Source: an uncultured Flavobacteriaceae bacterium (GTDB lineage Bacteria; Bacteroidota; Bacteroidia; Flavobacteriales; Flavobacteriaceae). Taken from it: 64,000 nucleotides of DNA. The position numbers and the translations under genes are program-made. Shown piece after piece: positions 54,677 to 63,952 of this stretch; the stretch's first letter is position 1; the number at the start of each line of letters is the position of its first letter. Below the pieces are notes generated by a model. The model searched no databases and was not told the DNA's origin. It worked only from the letters and a program-made list of their open reading frames with translations. Where the stretch lies: NCBI GenBank assembly GCA_947501845.1, contig CANMXP010000010.1, forward strand, positions 118,807 through 182,806, given 5' to 3'.

Positions 54677-55884
54677 TGTTTGAATATTTAAAGTCATATC
54701 TCTTATACGGAAATCAATTTTGTGGTGTCGAGCATACCACCAAAAATGATGATTCTATCATTTATTCCACCGTTTTAAAAAAATCGAAAAAAGCAGTTGA
54801 TCTTAGTGAAGTTTTAACTTCATCATCCATTGAAGAACTGGCAAGCAAGCTACCTAAAAAACAACATGTTTCCCTAGTAATTAATAATGAACACGTTTTA
54901 ACTAAAACCATAAAAAGTGAACAGGCAGATGATTTTAAACTTGTAAACAAAGCATTTCCTAATATTGATGTTTCGGAGTTTTATTATGAAATTTTAAAAC
55001 AAGACACTGTTTTTTTTATTTCAATATGCAGACAATCTTATGTAGACAATCTTATTAAGCTACACACAGAGAATGGTTTGCACGTTTTAAGTTTTTCCTT
55101 AGGAAATGCTATTCTGGCTAATGTCATTAAATATATAGATGATGCTGTTATTTTTACTTCAAACAGTGCCATAACCCATGAAAATGGTTTTATGACATCC
55201 ATAGATTTAAAAGAAACTGTTCAAAAAGAACAATACCAAATTAATGGGTTAACAGTAACTAATAGCACCATCTTATCGTTCTCTGGCGCATTGAATCTTG
55301 TCTTAAACAATTATCTATCAATTATTAATTATAAGAAAAAAGAAGCTACCCTTTTTAATACCTACAAACAAAGTCGCTTTTTTAGTCAGTTTTTGAAAAT
55401 CGGACTCATTTCCATTTTGGGAGTGCTTCTTGTAAACTTTTTCTTTTTTAATTTTTATTTTAAAAAAGTGGAAACATTAAGTGAAACCTCACAAATAAAT
55501 CAGACAGCAAAAAAGAAGATTATAAAGCTTAAAGAAACCGTTAATAAACTACAAAAAACAACAGATGATATGCTAAAAAGCAGCTCGTCCAAAAGTTCAT
55601 TTTACATCAACACCATAGTTAACACATTACCCGAATCTATATTACTCTCCCAAATAAACTATCAACCTTTATTAAAAAAAATAAAAAAAGATAAAACCGT
55701 ATCATTGCAAAGAAATACGATTATTGTATCTGGAGACTCTAGCAACAGTCCATTATATTCAGAATGGATTTCTACGTTAGAAAATATCGACTGGATAGAT
55801 CACATAGAAGTGTTGGATTATAGTGATTTAAAAACAACCACCTCACATTTTAGTATAAAAATAAACATGACCCATGACAAATAA
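54676..55884 (+). CDS. GspL/PilM-PilN-like platform protein
   Basis: 402 residues from ATG at 54676, which overlaps the secretin stop. A long soluble N-terminal part (about 1-235) resembles a degenerate actin-like domain; one transmembrane helix lies near 245-265 and is followed by a coiled coil and a C-terminal ferredoxin-like domain (about 310-400). This order fits GspL. No sequence motif is strong, so the call rests on architecture and place between gspD and the GspM-like gene. Confidence 0.7.
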   Translation: MFEYLKSYLLYGNQFCGVEHTTKNDDSIIYSTVLKKSKKAVDLSEVLTSSSIEELASKLPKKQHVSLVINNEHVLTKTIKSEQADDFKLVNKAFPNIDVSEFYYEILKQDTVFFISICRQSYVDNLIKLHTENGLHVLSFSLGNAILANVIKYIDDAVIFTSNSAITHENGFMTSIDLKETVQKEQYQINGLTVTNSTILSFSGALNLVLNNYLSIINYKKKEATLFNTYKQSRFFSQFLKIGLISILGVLLVNFFFFNFYFKKVETLSETSQINQTAKKKIIKLKETVNKLQKTTDDMLKSSSSKSSFYINTIVNTLPESILLSQINYQPLLKKIKKDKTVSLQRNTIIVSGDSSNSPLYSEWISTLENIDWIDHIEVLDYSDLKTTTSHFSIKINMTHDK

Positions 55885-56386
55885 ATCTAAAAATATTCTT
55901 TTGGTTATTGGGTTTTTATTTGTACTAACCCTATGTTTTAAATTGGCTATTTCTAAAACAATAAATCTAAAAAAGGACTATCAAACCCTACTGCAAGAAG
56001 AGTTATTGCTTAAAAACACTCCAAAACAATTGTCGCTTTTAAAACAAAAGCAGAAATACTACGATTCTATTTTAAATAAATACCAGATTAAGGGAAGCTC
56101 TATCCAAAACAATCTTTTAAAAACTATAAACACTTTAGCTAATAACAATAAATTAAAAGTGGTTCATTTTTTAGAGCCTCATGTCATCAAAAACGATGAT
56201 CTATTTATTAAAACATACCAATTTACTATTGAAGGTGATTATAACAATATCCTAAAATTAATACACCACCTTGAGCAACAAACCAAATTTGGCGAAGTTG
56301 TAGGTCTATCTTTCGAAAAGAAAAAGAATTTTAGAACCAGAAAATATTACTTACAAGCTCATGTTCTTTTAAAGAGTTTTGGGTAA
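55874..56386 (+). CDS. GspM/PilO-like platform protein
   Basis: 170 residues. One N-terminal helix (about 8-26) is followed by a coiled coil (about 30-75) and a small alpha/beta domain (about 75-165), the GspM/PilO layout. It overlaps the GspL-like gene by 11 bp and is last in operon C. No other GspC- or GspN-type gene follows. Confidence 0.72.
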   Translation: MTNKSKNILLVIGFLFVLTLCFKLAISKTINLKKDYQTLLQEELLLKNTPKQLSLLKQKQKYYDSILNKYQIKGSSIQNNLLKTINTLANNNKLKVVHFLEPHVIKNDDLFIKTYQFTIEGDYNNILKLIHHLEQQTKFGEVVGLSFEKKKNFRTRKYYLQAHVLLKSFG

Positions 56387-56838
56387 AAAACGTTTTTCAA
56401 GCCGCATAGCTCTTCCTAAAAGACTTAAAAGTTTTCTTATAATAATACAACTGTTTGTCATGTCGATAGAGCGAAGTATGAGCGACGAGACATCTTATTA
56501 TGATGAGATTCCTCCTCGTCCCTCGTTCGGAATGACAAGGTTTCTTCTTTAAAATGTTTAAAATACTGATTATAAATGTTTAACATAGAAACTCACGTTA
56601 ATTTAGATATCACAAATCCAACTAACCTCAATGATCTAACACTTTAGCTTTTCTTTTTATAATCTTCTTATAGTTAAACAAAACCTTTTCTATTATAAGT
56701 TCTCCTATGTTTTAAAAAAGCAATAATAATGTTTGTCATAAAACATGAACAAATTGTACACCATTTAAGACAAAATAACTGACCTTAAAGAAGATAAGTC
56801 ATTGTAAATTACATATCTAAAATATAACTACTTAAAAA
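56387..56838. repeat. Intergenic region with dispersed repeat sequence, no gene
   Basis: Positions 56457-56540 hold TGTCGATAGAGCGAAGT, then GAGATTCCTCCTCGTCC and CGGAATGACAAGG, partly inverse copies of one another; the segment resembles that at 46650-46715. The remaining 300 bp before the GH5 gene is AT-rich leader sequence. No gene is seen. Confidence 0.65.
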
Positions 56839-59800
56839 ATGGAAAAACAAATACTAAACTTGTTAATTATTCCTTTATGCTTTTATACTGTTAATCTATT
56901 TGGCATTACTACAGATTTAAGTAAAAAGGAATCAGATTATAATCCCGAAGCAGACACACTTAAAATAAGGCATCTCAACCATTCCAAAATGCCTTTAGCC
57001 GATGTTGTTGTAAACCTTAACAGAACAAGATATGATTATGATTTAGGGACACCTACTTCTGCTGTTTTAAGTGGATGGACTCGTATCTCGCCTGAAACTT
57101 CTGGGGATATTTCTTGGAGCGTACAACCTAATGCAACCGATAGAGGTACGGCATCGGGTACAAATGATAACAATCGTGATTTTTGCCACAACAGTGTCGC
57201 AACCACTTTTAGACACAAAATAAAAAATGGCGATTGGGAGGTTATTATGAACATGGGAGACAGAACAACGGCGCATGACAACATGCAGGTTGTTGCAGAA
57301 GGGATTACCCTTACTAGCGACTTGGATTCTCCTGCTGGTTCTTATCCCTATGTACGAGGAACCGTTACTGTAAGTGATGGCGAATTGACTATAGAATTAA
57401 GCGATAATGGCGGAGCAAACCCTGACTGGGTATGGAACCGTTTAACTCTTGTAAAACAGGGTGTTTTAAAAGGCACTTTAAAAGATAAATATGGTGAGAA
57501 TCTAAGAGCAGCACCTATGACATTTGCTAAAAGATATCCAGGACCATTAATTTATGCACAAGATATAAATACTTGGTGGACATTAAAAGACCATCATTAT
57601 AATGCTGTGAGACTTAATTGGGTTGGGGCACTTAAATCCTTAAAACCTAATTTAGATGTTTGGGACTGGAACGAGCTAGGAGCAGAAATGGATAAAGTAG
57701 TAGCTAATGCAGTTGCTACTGGCATGACCGTCATTATTGATTACCATAATGTTGGTGAACAAGACCCTAATAAAGGAGATGGAACCGATTATACCATGAA
57801 TTGGCTGGAACAATTTTGGACACATATAGCACCTCGTTACAAAGACAACGACCATGTTATTTATGAGCTTCAGAATGAGCCCTCTTTTTCTTTGAGCGGA
57901 TATACTACCGCATCCTATAAAACCAGATTTTTAGAAATTTACAACATGGTAAGAAGTCTTGCTCCCAATAGGCAACTTATTGTATTTAGCGCCCCGCACC
58001 ATAATTACATGGACGAACTGCTAATACATTATGAAGGTGATCTAGATTGGGATTATACTTCTGCTGGTCATCATTTATATGGAGGTGGCACTTCTAACAA
58101 CATAAAATCTGCAGCAAATAAGCATAGAGTGCTCTGTACAGAGTGGGAATATGATGTTACCGATCTTTCTTATGCTGGGCCCGTTGATGGCTATAAAGAA
58201 GGCGCAGAAACTTTAGAAAAAATAAACCAATCTTGGTTTGACTGGTCTACACACGATGGACCTACCTTAACGCAAGGCATCCTTATACCAGATGCTATTT
58301 CTAAAGGCTATCAATGGTGGACAGATACAGGTACGACTGTAGATTTTGAATTACCTGGAACTAATGATTTTTATTATGATGGCGATAACGTGACTGTAAA
58401 AATAAATGCTACAGATAATGGAAGCATTGCCAATGTAAAATTATTTTTAAACGGTATATTTCATTCACAAACAGCTTCTGCTCCTTATCAATTTACATTA
58501 AATAACCTAGCAGCTGGTAATTATGTTTTAAGAACAGAAGTTATAGATAACGAAGGAAACATTGAACCTCGTACTCGCGATTTTTCTGTTTTACCAGAAA
58601 CAGCTTCCTCCAGACAAATATTAAACCCAACAGCAGATGCTTTTGTTAGAAATAATGGTACACAAGACGGTACTGGCGCTACTCTAAATGCCAAACATGC
58701 TTACACAGCTTCAGAGACCATGAAAGCATACATGAAGTTTGATTTAAGCAACTTAACAGGATCTTCTATAGCCAGTGCTAAACTTAGAGTTTACAATACA
58801 GGCAGTAATGATGAGGGGTGGATCTTTTTACATGAATTACGAGAAGATGATTGGACAGAAGCAGGTATCACATGGAGTAACAGTCCAAAAAATACAGGAA
58901 TTCCAGCACAACTACGAAACTTTAGAGGGAATGAAAATGCTGCCGAGACTCAATTTACCGAAAAAGAAGAATGGGTAGAGTGGGACGTTACAAAATTTAT
59001 TAATCAAGAATTAAAAATAGATAATGGCACAGTGTCATTTCAACTTTCTAACCTTGTAGAAATCCAAGACCGACACAAAAATAGAAACAAAACCGACCAA
59101 ACATTTACTTTTGGTAGTCGAGAGAGTAGTACGCCTCCGCAATTGATACTAGCAGGCATTAGCACAGGAGAAGCAAGGCCTAACTTGGCATTAAACAAAC
59201 CTGCTTTTCAATCTAGTGACAATGGTACACATTACGCGCCTAAAGCAGTAAATGGCTCTTTTGATGATTTTAACCATACTACAAGTGACACTAATGCTTG
59301 GTGGGAAGTTGACCTAGGGGTCGTTTCAGACATTACTACGATTGAATTTTATAATCGATTAGATTGTTGCCAGGATCGTCTTAAAAACTTCCATGTTTTT
59401 GTTTCCGATGTACCGTTCGACTCACAAGATTTAAATACCACTATTAATCAATCAGATGTTAGTAATTATCATACTCCTGGTTCTGCAGAAGTACTTTCTG
59501 TTATAAATGTTAATCGCACGGGAAGATACGTACGAATCCAATTGGCAGGCACTAATTTCTTACACCTAACGGAGGTTCTTGTGTATGGACAAAGTACATT
59601 GGCGTTAGATTTAGACCATGAGCATAACAGCAATACCTTATTTAATGTTTACCCAAATCCAACTTCAAAAAATATTAATCTGGATTTAAAGCTGTCTGCT
59701 GCAAATAAAATAAGCATAAATGTATTTAATATGCTTGGACAAACCATCTATAGAGAAAATATAGGTGAATTTTCACCAGGGAATCATACTTTAGAATATA

Positions 59801-59898
59801 ACAAAGACAGGCTAAAAATGACAACAGATGGCATTTATATCATTGAAGTAACAATAGGTGACCATAAAGCATTTAAGAAAATCGTGTTAAAAAAATAA
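56839..59898 (+). CDS. Multidomain secreted GH5 glycosidase with T9SS sorting domain
   Basis: 1019 residues. A signal peptide (about 1-22) is followed by an N-terminal carbohydrate-binding-like domain (about 60-200). The GH5 catalytic domain (about 215-510) has acid/base Glu347 in QNEP and nucleophile Glu435 in TEWE, as in clan GH-A endoglucanases. Then come an Ig-like domain (about 515-590), a DNRLRE/CBM96-like domain (about 595-770), an F5/8-type CBM32-like domain (about 785-920) and a C-terminal T9SS type A domain (VYPNPTSKNINLDL, ending KKIVLKK). It is secreted through T9SS; the glycan is beta-glucan-like, not proven. Confidence 0.88.
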   Translation: MEKQILNLLIIPLCFYTVNLFGITTDLSKKESDYNPEADTLKIRHLNHSKMPLADVVVNLNRTRYDYDLGTPTSAVLSGWTRISPETSGDISWSVQPNATDRGTASGTNDNNRDFCHNSVATTFRHKIKNGDWEVIMNMGDRTTAHDNMQVVAEGITLTSDLDSPAGSYPYVRGTVTVSDGELTIELSDNGGANPDWVWNRLTLVKQGVLKGTLKDKYGENLRAAPMTFAKRYPGPLIYAQDINTWWTLKDHHYNAVRLNWVGALKSLKPNLDVWDWNELGAEMDKVVANAVATGMTVIIDYHNVGEQDPNKGDGTDYTMNWLEQFWTHIAPRYKDNDHVIYELQNEPSFSLSGYTTASYKTRFLEIYNMVRSLAPNRQLIVFSAPHHNYMDELLIHYEGDLDWDYTSAGHHLYGGGTSNNIKSAANKHRVLCTEWEYDVTDLSYAGPVDGYKEGAETLEKINQSWFDWSTHDGPTLTQGILIPDAISKGYQWWTDTGTTVDFELPGTNDFYYDGDNVTVKINATDNGSIANVKLFLNGIFHSQTASAPYQFTLNNLAAGNYVLRTEVIDNEGNIEPRTRDFSVLPETASSRQILNPTADAFVRNNGTQDGTGATLNAKHAYTASETMKAYMKFDLSNLTGSSIASAKLRVYNTGSNDEGWIFLHELREDDWTEAGITWSNSPKNTGIPAQLRNFRGNENAAETQFTEKEEWVEWDVTKFINQELKIDNGTVSFQLSNLVEIQDRHKNRNKTDQTFTFGSRESSTPPQLILAGISTGEARPNLALNKPAFQSSDNGTHYAPKAVNGSFDDFNHTTSDTNAWWEVDLGVVSDITTIEFYNRLDCCQDRLKNFHVFVSDVPFDSQDLNTTINQSDVSNYHTPGSAEVLSVINVNRTGRYVRIQLAGTNFLHLTEVLVYGQSTLALDLDHEHNSNTLFNVYPNPTSKNINLDLKLSAANKISINVFNMLGQTIYRENIGEFSPGNHTLEYNKDRLKMTTDGIYIIEVTIGDHKAFKKIVLKK

Positions 59899-59913
59899 CA
59901 CCACTTAAAACAA

Positions 59914-60143
59914 CAAAGAGGCTAAAAAGTAAACAAAATATCATATTTTAAAGTGAGATCGATACAGATTTAGTTTTATTTAAATGTCAGGAGCGCAGTC
60001 GAAACCTAATTAAAAAACAACTGAATTCTTAAAACCTTTCGACTGCGCTCAAGGTGACAAGCTTTATTTTATTGAACTTTTGTCTATTTCTATATAAATG
60101 TCAGGTCGAACTCACGTTTTTTAAAGACTTTTTAGCCTCTTTG
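59914..60143. repeat. 230-bp element with 17-bp perfect terminal inverted repeats
   Basis: CAAAGAGGCTAAAAAGT (59914-59930) is the exact inverse of ACTTTTTAGCCTCTTTG (60127-60143). Inside lie GAGCGCAGTCGAAACC (59991-60006) and CCTTTCGACTGCGCTCAAGG (60035-60054), inverse copies of the dispersed family. It occupies almost all of the gap between the convergent GH5 and GH86-like genes and may terminate both. It has the same layout as 18076-18191. Confidence 0.8.
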
Positions 60144-60176
60144 CTTTAGGTAGATACCTGTTACAAAAAAAGGGTA

Positions 60177-62096
60177 TTAATGAGATTCTACCTCCTTATG
60201 GGTTCTTATGTTTTTGCTAAAATTAAATACCTGTAAAGACATACTACTAATATGACCGCCCGAATCTGGAAATTCTACTAAAATCTCATTGCTTCCTTGT
60301 AAAACATCATAAGGGACAGGTATTTCTAAGACACCAAAAAAACGATCTCTATCGGCTTGATTATAGCCCCTCCAGTTTTTAGGTAGTTTAATGTCTTTTT
60401 TATTAACCTTTAGCTTTGGTTGTAAAGATTTACCATGATCTCTACCTAAACCAAGTCTAAGAATAGCTTCGCCAAATTCCTTTTTTTCAACAGCGTCAAT
60501 TGTAAATGTATTGATCTTTTCGGCGTTTATAGGCTTGTAATACGTGTTTGCAAAGTATTTTGTTTCGTTGGATGTCTCATTGATTTCTATCGGTTTATCA
60601 AATGTATACTCTAGCACAATAGTAGATTCTGCACCTAATAAAATTTCAAATCCTGTACCAGATAATGCTTCTTCTTCCAAAATCACTTTATCTTTTATTA
60701 ACGTTAAGTGTTTTTTCAAAACTTTAGTGGCAACGGCTCCATTAAAATCAACGATGTTTGGCTGTATTAATGTTTCTGAGAAATTTAAATTATTGATGAT
60801 AACATAGACTTTATTTTCATTTATATAGGCGTCCACTTGAATGTCTAGGTTAGACGATTTAGTATCAACTCTGGTGCCTTTAACATTTTTCCATAGTTGG
60901 TAAAACTTTACCATATCTGTATATACCCATTTTCCAGTATAACTTTCTGGTTCGTTTTCCTTTCTCATCAATCTGTGATTGTATGGAATATTATTCCAAT
61001 AGCCCCATTCTGCTTTCGCAACTATAAATGGCAATACTTTTTCTATGGTATTGGGGCGTTCTAAAAATGCCATTAATTGAGCGTTTAAGGCTTTTATATG
61101 TAACCAGTCTCTATAAGAACTCCATGGTTTACTCATGTAATCGTGCATTTGGGAGCCAAATTCGGAAATGACGTAAGGTTTTATTTTTCCAAAAGATAAT
61201 TGGCTGTAATGGTCTATCATATCTAAGGTGGCTTCCATATTACTACCAGATCTTAAGATTTTTTTACCGTTGCTTATTGATGGAAAATCATACAAATGCA
61301 AGCTCCAAAAATCCATTTTATCGCCTGCTATATCCATAAATAACTTCCATCTATTTTCCCACCTTTTAAAGTTACCAGCATCTAAATTTGGAAATGCCGC
61401 AGTATAGCCACCTATTTTTACGTTTGGTGCTTGAAATTTTATAGCTTTAGCAGCTTCTAAATGATAATCGGCAATTTCTTGTATAGAATTCGTGTAATTA
61501 GACGGCCCTCCTAATGTTTCATAAGCAGGTTCATTAATAATTTCAACCAGTGTAGGCGTATTAGGACCGTTGCCACCATGAAACGATTTTACAAAACGCC
61601 CAATAAACTCACCAGCAGCATCTGCACCTGCAAGCTTCCAACCCAACTTTGTAGGTTGTTTACTGGCTCCAGTCCAAAATGCACTAAACTGGGTAGCAAG
61701 TATTAAATCCTTTCTTTTTTCATAGTCATGTAACCATGTACACTCTGCAAAATAGTTTTTAGCTTCCAGGCCTTGAGCCGTAATATCAATGGGGTCTGCA
61801 TATCCAACCCTGTTAGGGTCTTCTTGGATATTATTTAAGTACCAAGAAACACCTCCTGTATCCCTACCTAAATACACATCGTAGCCCTCTAAAAAATCTT
61901 TTCGTAGGTTTTTGGTAAAGTTATCACCATCCCAATCGCTTTCTTTGGAATCGTTATGAATGGTTATAAACTTAGACCTGTCCAACTCTGAAATCCCACC
62001 CACAATATGTTTTACATTTAAGTTGATATCTATGCTTTCTTGCGCAGATATATTAAAACAGATAAATGTTAGACCTATAAAGATTTTTGCATTCAT
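60177..62096 (-). CDS. GH86-like beta-agarase/beta-porphyranase
   Basis: 639 residues with a signal peptide (1-18, ending ISAQ). Clan GH-A-like catalytic residues are seen: Glu189 in IINEPAYE and Glu312 in ISEFG. The opening HIVGGISELDRSKFITIHND and the C-terminal beta-sandwich (about 500-635) fit GH86 agarases/porphyranases from marine Bacteroidota. No T9SS domain or lipobox is present, so it is probably periplasmic. Another GH-A family cannot be excluded. It converges on the GH5 gene. Confidence 0.7.
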   Translation of the reverse strand: MNAKIFIGLTFICFNISAQESIDINLNVKHIVGGISELDRSKFITIHNDSKESDWDGDNFTKNLRKDFLEGYDVYLGRDTGGVSWYLNNIQEDPNRVGYADPIDITAQGLEAKNYFAECTWLHDYEKRKDLILATQFSAFWTGASKQPTKLGWKLAGADAAGEFIGRFVKSFHGGNGPNTPTLVEIINEPAYETLGGPSNYTNSIQEIADYHLEAAKAIKFQAPNVKIGGYTAAFPNLDAGNFKRWENRWKLFMDIAGDKMDFWSLHLYDFPSISNGKKILRSGSNMEATLDMIDHYSQLSFGKIKPYVISEFGSQMHDYMSKPWSSYRDWLHIKALNAQLMAFLERPNTIEKVLPFIVAKAEWGYWNNIPYNHRLMRKENEPESYTGKWVYTDMVKFYQLWKNVKGTRVDTKSSNLDIQVDAYINENKVYVIINNLNFSETLIQPNIVDFNGAVATKVLKKHLTLIKDKVILEEEALSGTGFEILLGAESTIVLEYTFDKPIEINETSNETKYFANTYYKPINAEKINTFTIDAVEKKEFGEAILRLGLGRDHGKSLQPKLKVNKKDIKLPKNWRGYNQADRDRFFGVLEIPVPYDVLQGSNEILVEFPDSGGHISSMSLQVFNFSKNIRTHKEVESH

Positions 62097-62242
62097 AATG
62101 AGGGATTTTTTATATTATAAAGGAAACTTTTCCTTTTTTAAAAGTATAAATAATATTTTACGATTGGTACTGTTTTTTAAAAAGAATTGGAGTAAATATT
62201 GTGGATAAAAAGTTTCTTTTATGCAATGCATTTATAGACAAA

Positions 62243-62280
62243 AAACCACAACTCCGCTAAAATGTGGTTTCTCTTTTTTT
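62243..62280. terminator. Bidirectional terminator
   Basis: AAACCACA (62243-62250) pairs with TGTGGTTT (62263-62270) around a 12-nt loop, with a T-run after it (CTCTTTTTTT) and an A-run before it. It probably ends the minus-strand transcript from 63004 before the GH86-like gene promoter. Confidence 0.75.
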
Positions 62281-62357
62281 AAGACGAGACAACTCTTGAT
62301 GGTACTAGTAAATACTAGCACTAGCCACTACTTTTACAAACTAGGACCATCTGGGAA

Positions 62358-62389
62358 CACGATACAATCGTGCACCAGCGGGGGGGGTT
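62358..62389. repeat. REP-like hairpin with the same foot as the RAYT REP
   Basis: CACGAT (62358-62363), ACA, ATCGTG (62367-62372), then CACC and AGCGGGGGG. The RAYT-side copy at 35482 has the same design: 6-bp stem, ACA loop, four bases, AGCGGGGGG. The rest of 62281-62581 shows no intact gene. Confidence 0.55.
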
Positions 62390-62537
62390 ATTTGTTTTTA
62401 TCATAGAATACGGGGGCATATTTTCTGTTGCAGATATATTTTTTCCCATAGGTATTGATGTTCTCTCAGTTAAAGCAGCTCCTTTAGTATCCTTGATATT
62501 TGAGCCATCTGGTTTTGCTTTTTTATTTCTTACTCTT

Positions 62538-62570
62538 GTGGAAGTCCGAGTTGCAAACTCGAACTAGCAC
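62538..62570. repeat. REP-like hairpin upstream of the GH86-like gene region
   Basis: CGAGTT (62547-62552), GCA, AACTCG (62556-62561) form a 6-bp stem with a 3-nt loop, extended imperfectly to GTG (62538-62540) and CAC (62568-62570). It lies just after the 140-residue lipoprotein gene. Confidence 0.55.
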
Positions 62571-62581
62571 AATACTATGAA

Positions 62582-63004
62582 CTAATTTGAACCACTCCTA
62601 TACTCTATATCCACAACTTTCCATTTATTATCTACTAACTCTAATTGATATACTATCTCATTTATTTTAGCTTTACTGTTGTATGCTATGAAGCTAACTA
62701 CAGCTTTGTTAGAAATAATCTGTTGATTGATATCAAAATTATGATACTTAAAACTATTTGTGAATTTCTTGTTTTGACCTAAGTTATAGAAAAATTCTAC
62801 ACTTTCTTTCCATTTATCCTCAGAACCAGATTTGTAAACTCTATCAATATCAATGAATTCTTTTGCTTTACCAAAATTTAGCAAAGATTCTGCTGATTGT
62901 AATTTTAAAACTGATATTAATGGGTCGTTATTCATTTTAGAATCTTTTTTGTTACAACAAACAATAGTAAAAAATGTAACAATAACCAATAATACTCTTT
63001 TCAT
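62582..63004 (-). CDS. Small lipoprotein, possible immunity protein
   Basis: 140 residues. The lipobox is FTIVCC, so Cys16 or Cys17 is lipidated. The remaining 120 residues have no recognised domain; the C-terminal half looks beta-rich, as in NTF2-like or DUF-type folds (VYQLELVDNKWKVVDIEY). It starts 3 bp after the orphan RHS tip, which suggests an immunity role outside the cytoplasm, an inference from place. Confidence 0.65.
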   Translation of the reverse strand: MKRVLLVIVTFFTIVCCNKKDSKMNNDPLISVLKLQSAESLLNFGKAKEFIDIDRVYKSGSEDKWKESVEFFYNLGQNKKFTNSFKYHNFDINQQIISNKAVVSFIAYNSKAKINEIVYQLELVDNKWKVVDIEYRSGSN

Positions 63005-63007
63005 AAT

Positions 63008-63952
63008 TTAATTTTTTCCATAATATTCTAAATAAGGCTTAGCAACAACGCTAGTAGGTCCTTTTATTCTTTTAGCCCCTTTAACCTTTAAAGCAGAATT
63101 ATATAGGTTATTAGGAGCCACAACATCCGCTGGTTTATACAAAGTATTTAAAGGAAATTTTGGTTTAATTCTCTGTTTGGCATTAATTTGATTATTTAAA
63201 TCTAAAGCAAAATTTGCTACTCTTTGAACAAAAGAAGAGCAGTTATTTTCGCAGGCATTATAACTACTTTTATTTGCTAAGTCCGTTTCTGCTGTTTGTT
63301 TTGCATTCTCATCTTGATATGGTTTTGTAGATATTTGAACAATACCATCAGCAGCTCTTCCTTCAGTATGAACATTACCATTAACTTGAGTAGTTACGTC
63401 AGTATTCTTTAAATCATTTAAACTACTTATTTGTATACCTTCTGAATACCCTGGTTTTACATCATCTTGCATCTCAGTTTTACCTATAGGGTCTTTAGGC
63501 CATAAATCATAATATGTAAACGTCCCATCGGCTACTTGTTCAGTTACCACATTACCATTGGAATCAAGTATATTATTCCCTTTAGAATCCTTTTTATTTA
63601 CAGTTTTATAATTATCTATTGCTATGCCTGCATGTCCAGTTTCTCCTCCATTTTTATCAGTAGAAAACCAAATCAATATATAAATATCATTGCCATCTGG
63701 GTCAATAACATTTATTGGATTATTAATAGCATAACCATAAGGTGACCAATCATAATAACTATCTGCATGATTATCAATATTCATCCATCTACCCAAACTA
63801 GCATCATAATTTCTTGCCCCATAATCGTACCAATCTAAGCCCATTTCCTCATTGAGTTCCTTTCCATTATACTTATATGGGTGGTTAGTTATTGGATTAT
63901 TATTATACCCTTTATGTTCAAGTCCAAAGGGGTAATAGTTAACGCGTTTTTT
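63008..63952 (-). CDS. Orphan RHS C-terminal tip with papain-like toxin candidate
   Basis: The frame is open from after a TAA at 63953-63955 to the stop at 63008. It contains the end of an RHS core (YYPFGLEHKGYN, YKYNGKELNEE, LGRWMNIDNHAD, INVIDPDG) but no N-terminal RHS. An ATG at 63844 would give 278 residues. The toxin-like part has His71 in GHAGIAI and Cys202 in NNCSSFVQRV (numbered from 63844). His before Cys suggests a permuted papain-like (LRAT/PPPDE-type) fold. The TAA lies next to an A8 run, so a frameshift is possible. Status: orphan module or pseudogene. Confidence 0.7.
   Translation of the reverse strand, partial: KKRVNYYPFGLEHKGYNNNPITNHPYKYNGKELNEEMGLDWYDYGARNYDASLGRWMNIDNHADSYYDWSPYGYAINNPINVIDPDGNDIYILIWFSTDKNGGETGHAGIAIDNYKTVNKKDSKGNNILDSNGNVVTEQVADGTFTYYDLWPKDPIGKTEMQDDVKPGYSEGIQISSLNDLKNTDVTTQVNGNVHTEGRAADGIVQISTKPYQDENAKQTAETDLANKSSYNACENNCSSFVQRVANFALDLNNQINAKQRIKPKFPLNTLYKPADVVAPNNLYNSALKVKGAKRIKGPTSVVAKPYLEYYGKN

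Noticed and set aside
62321..62563. Minus-strand 81-codon open frame as a gene remnant
   Set aside because: It starts in a REP-like hairpin, has only late Met codons and no recognisable motif. It may be an old fragment, but that cannot be supported.
62221..62567. Plus-strand frames of about 60 codons in the gap before the lipoprotein gene
   Set aside because: They cross a terminator and two hairpins and show no domain or ribosome-binding context.
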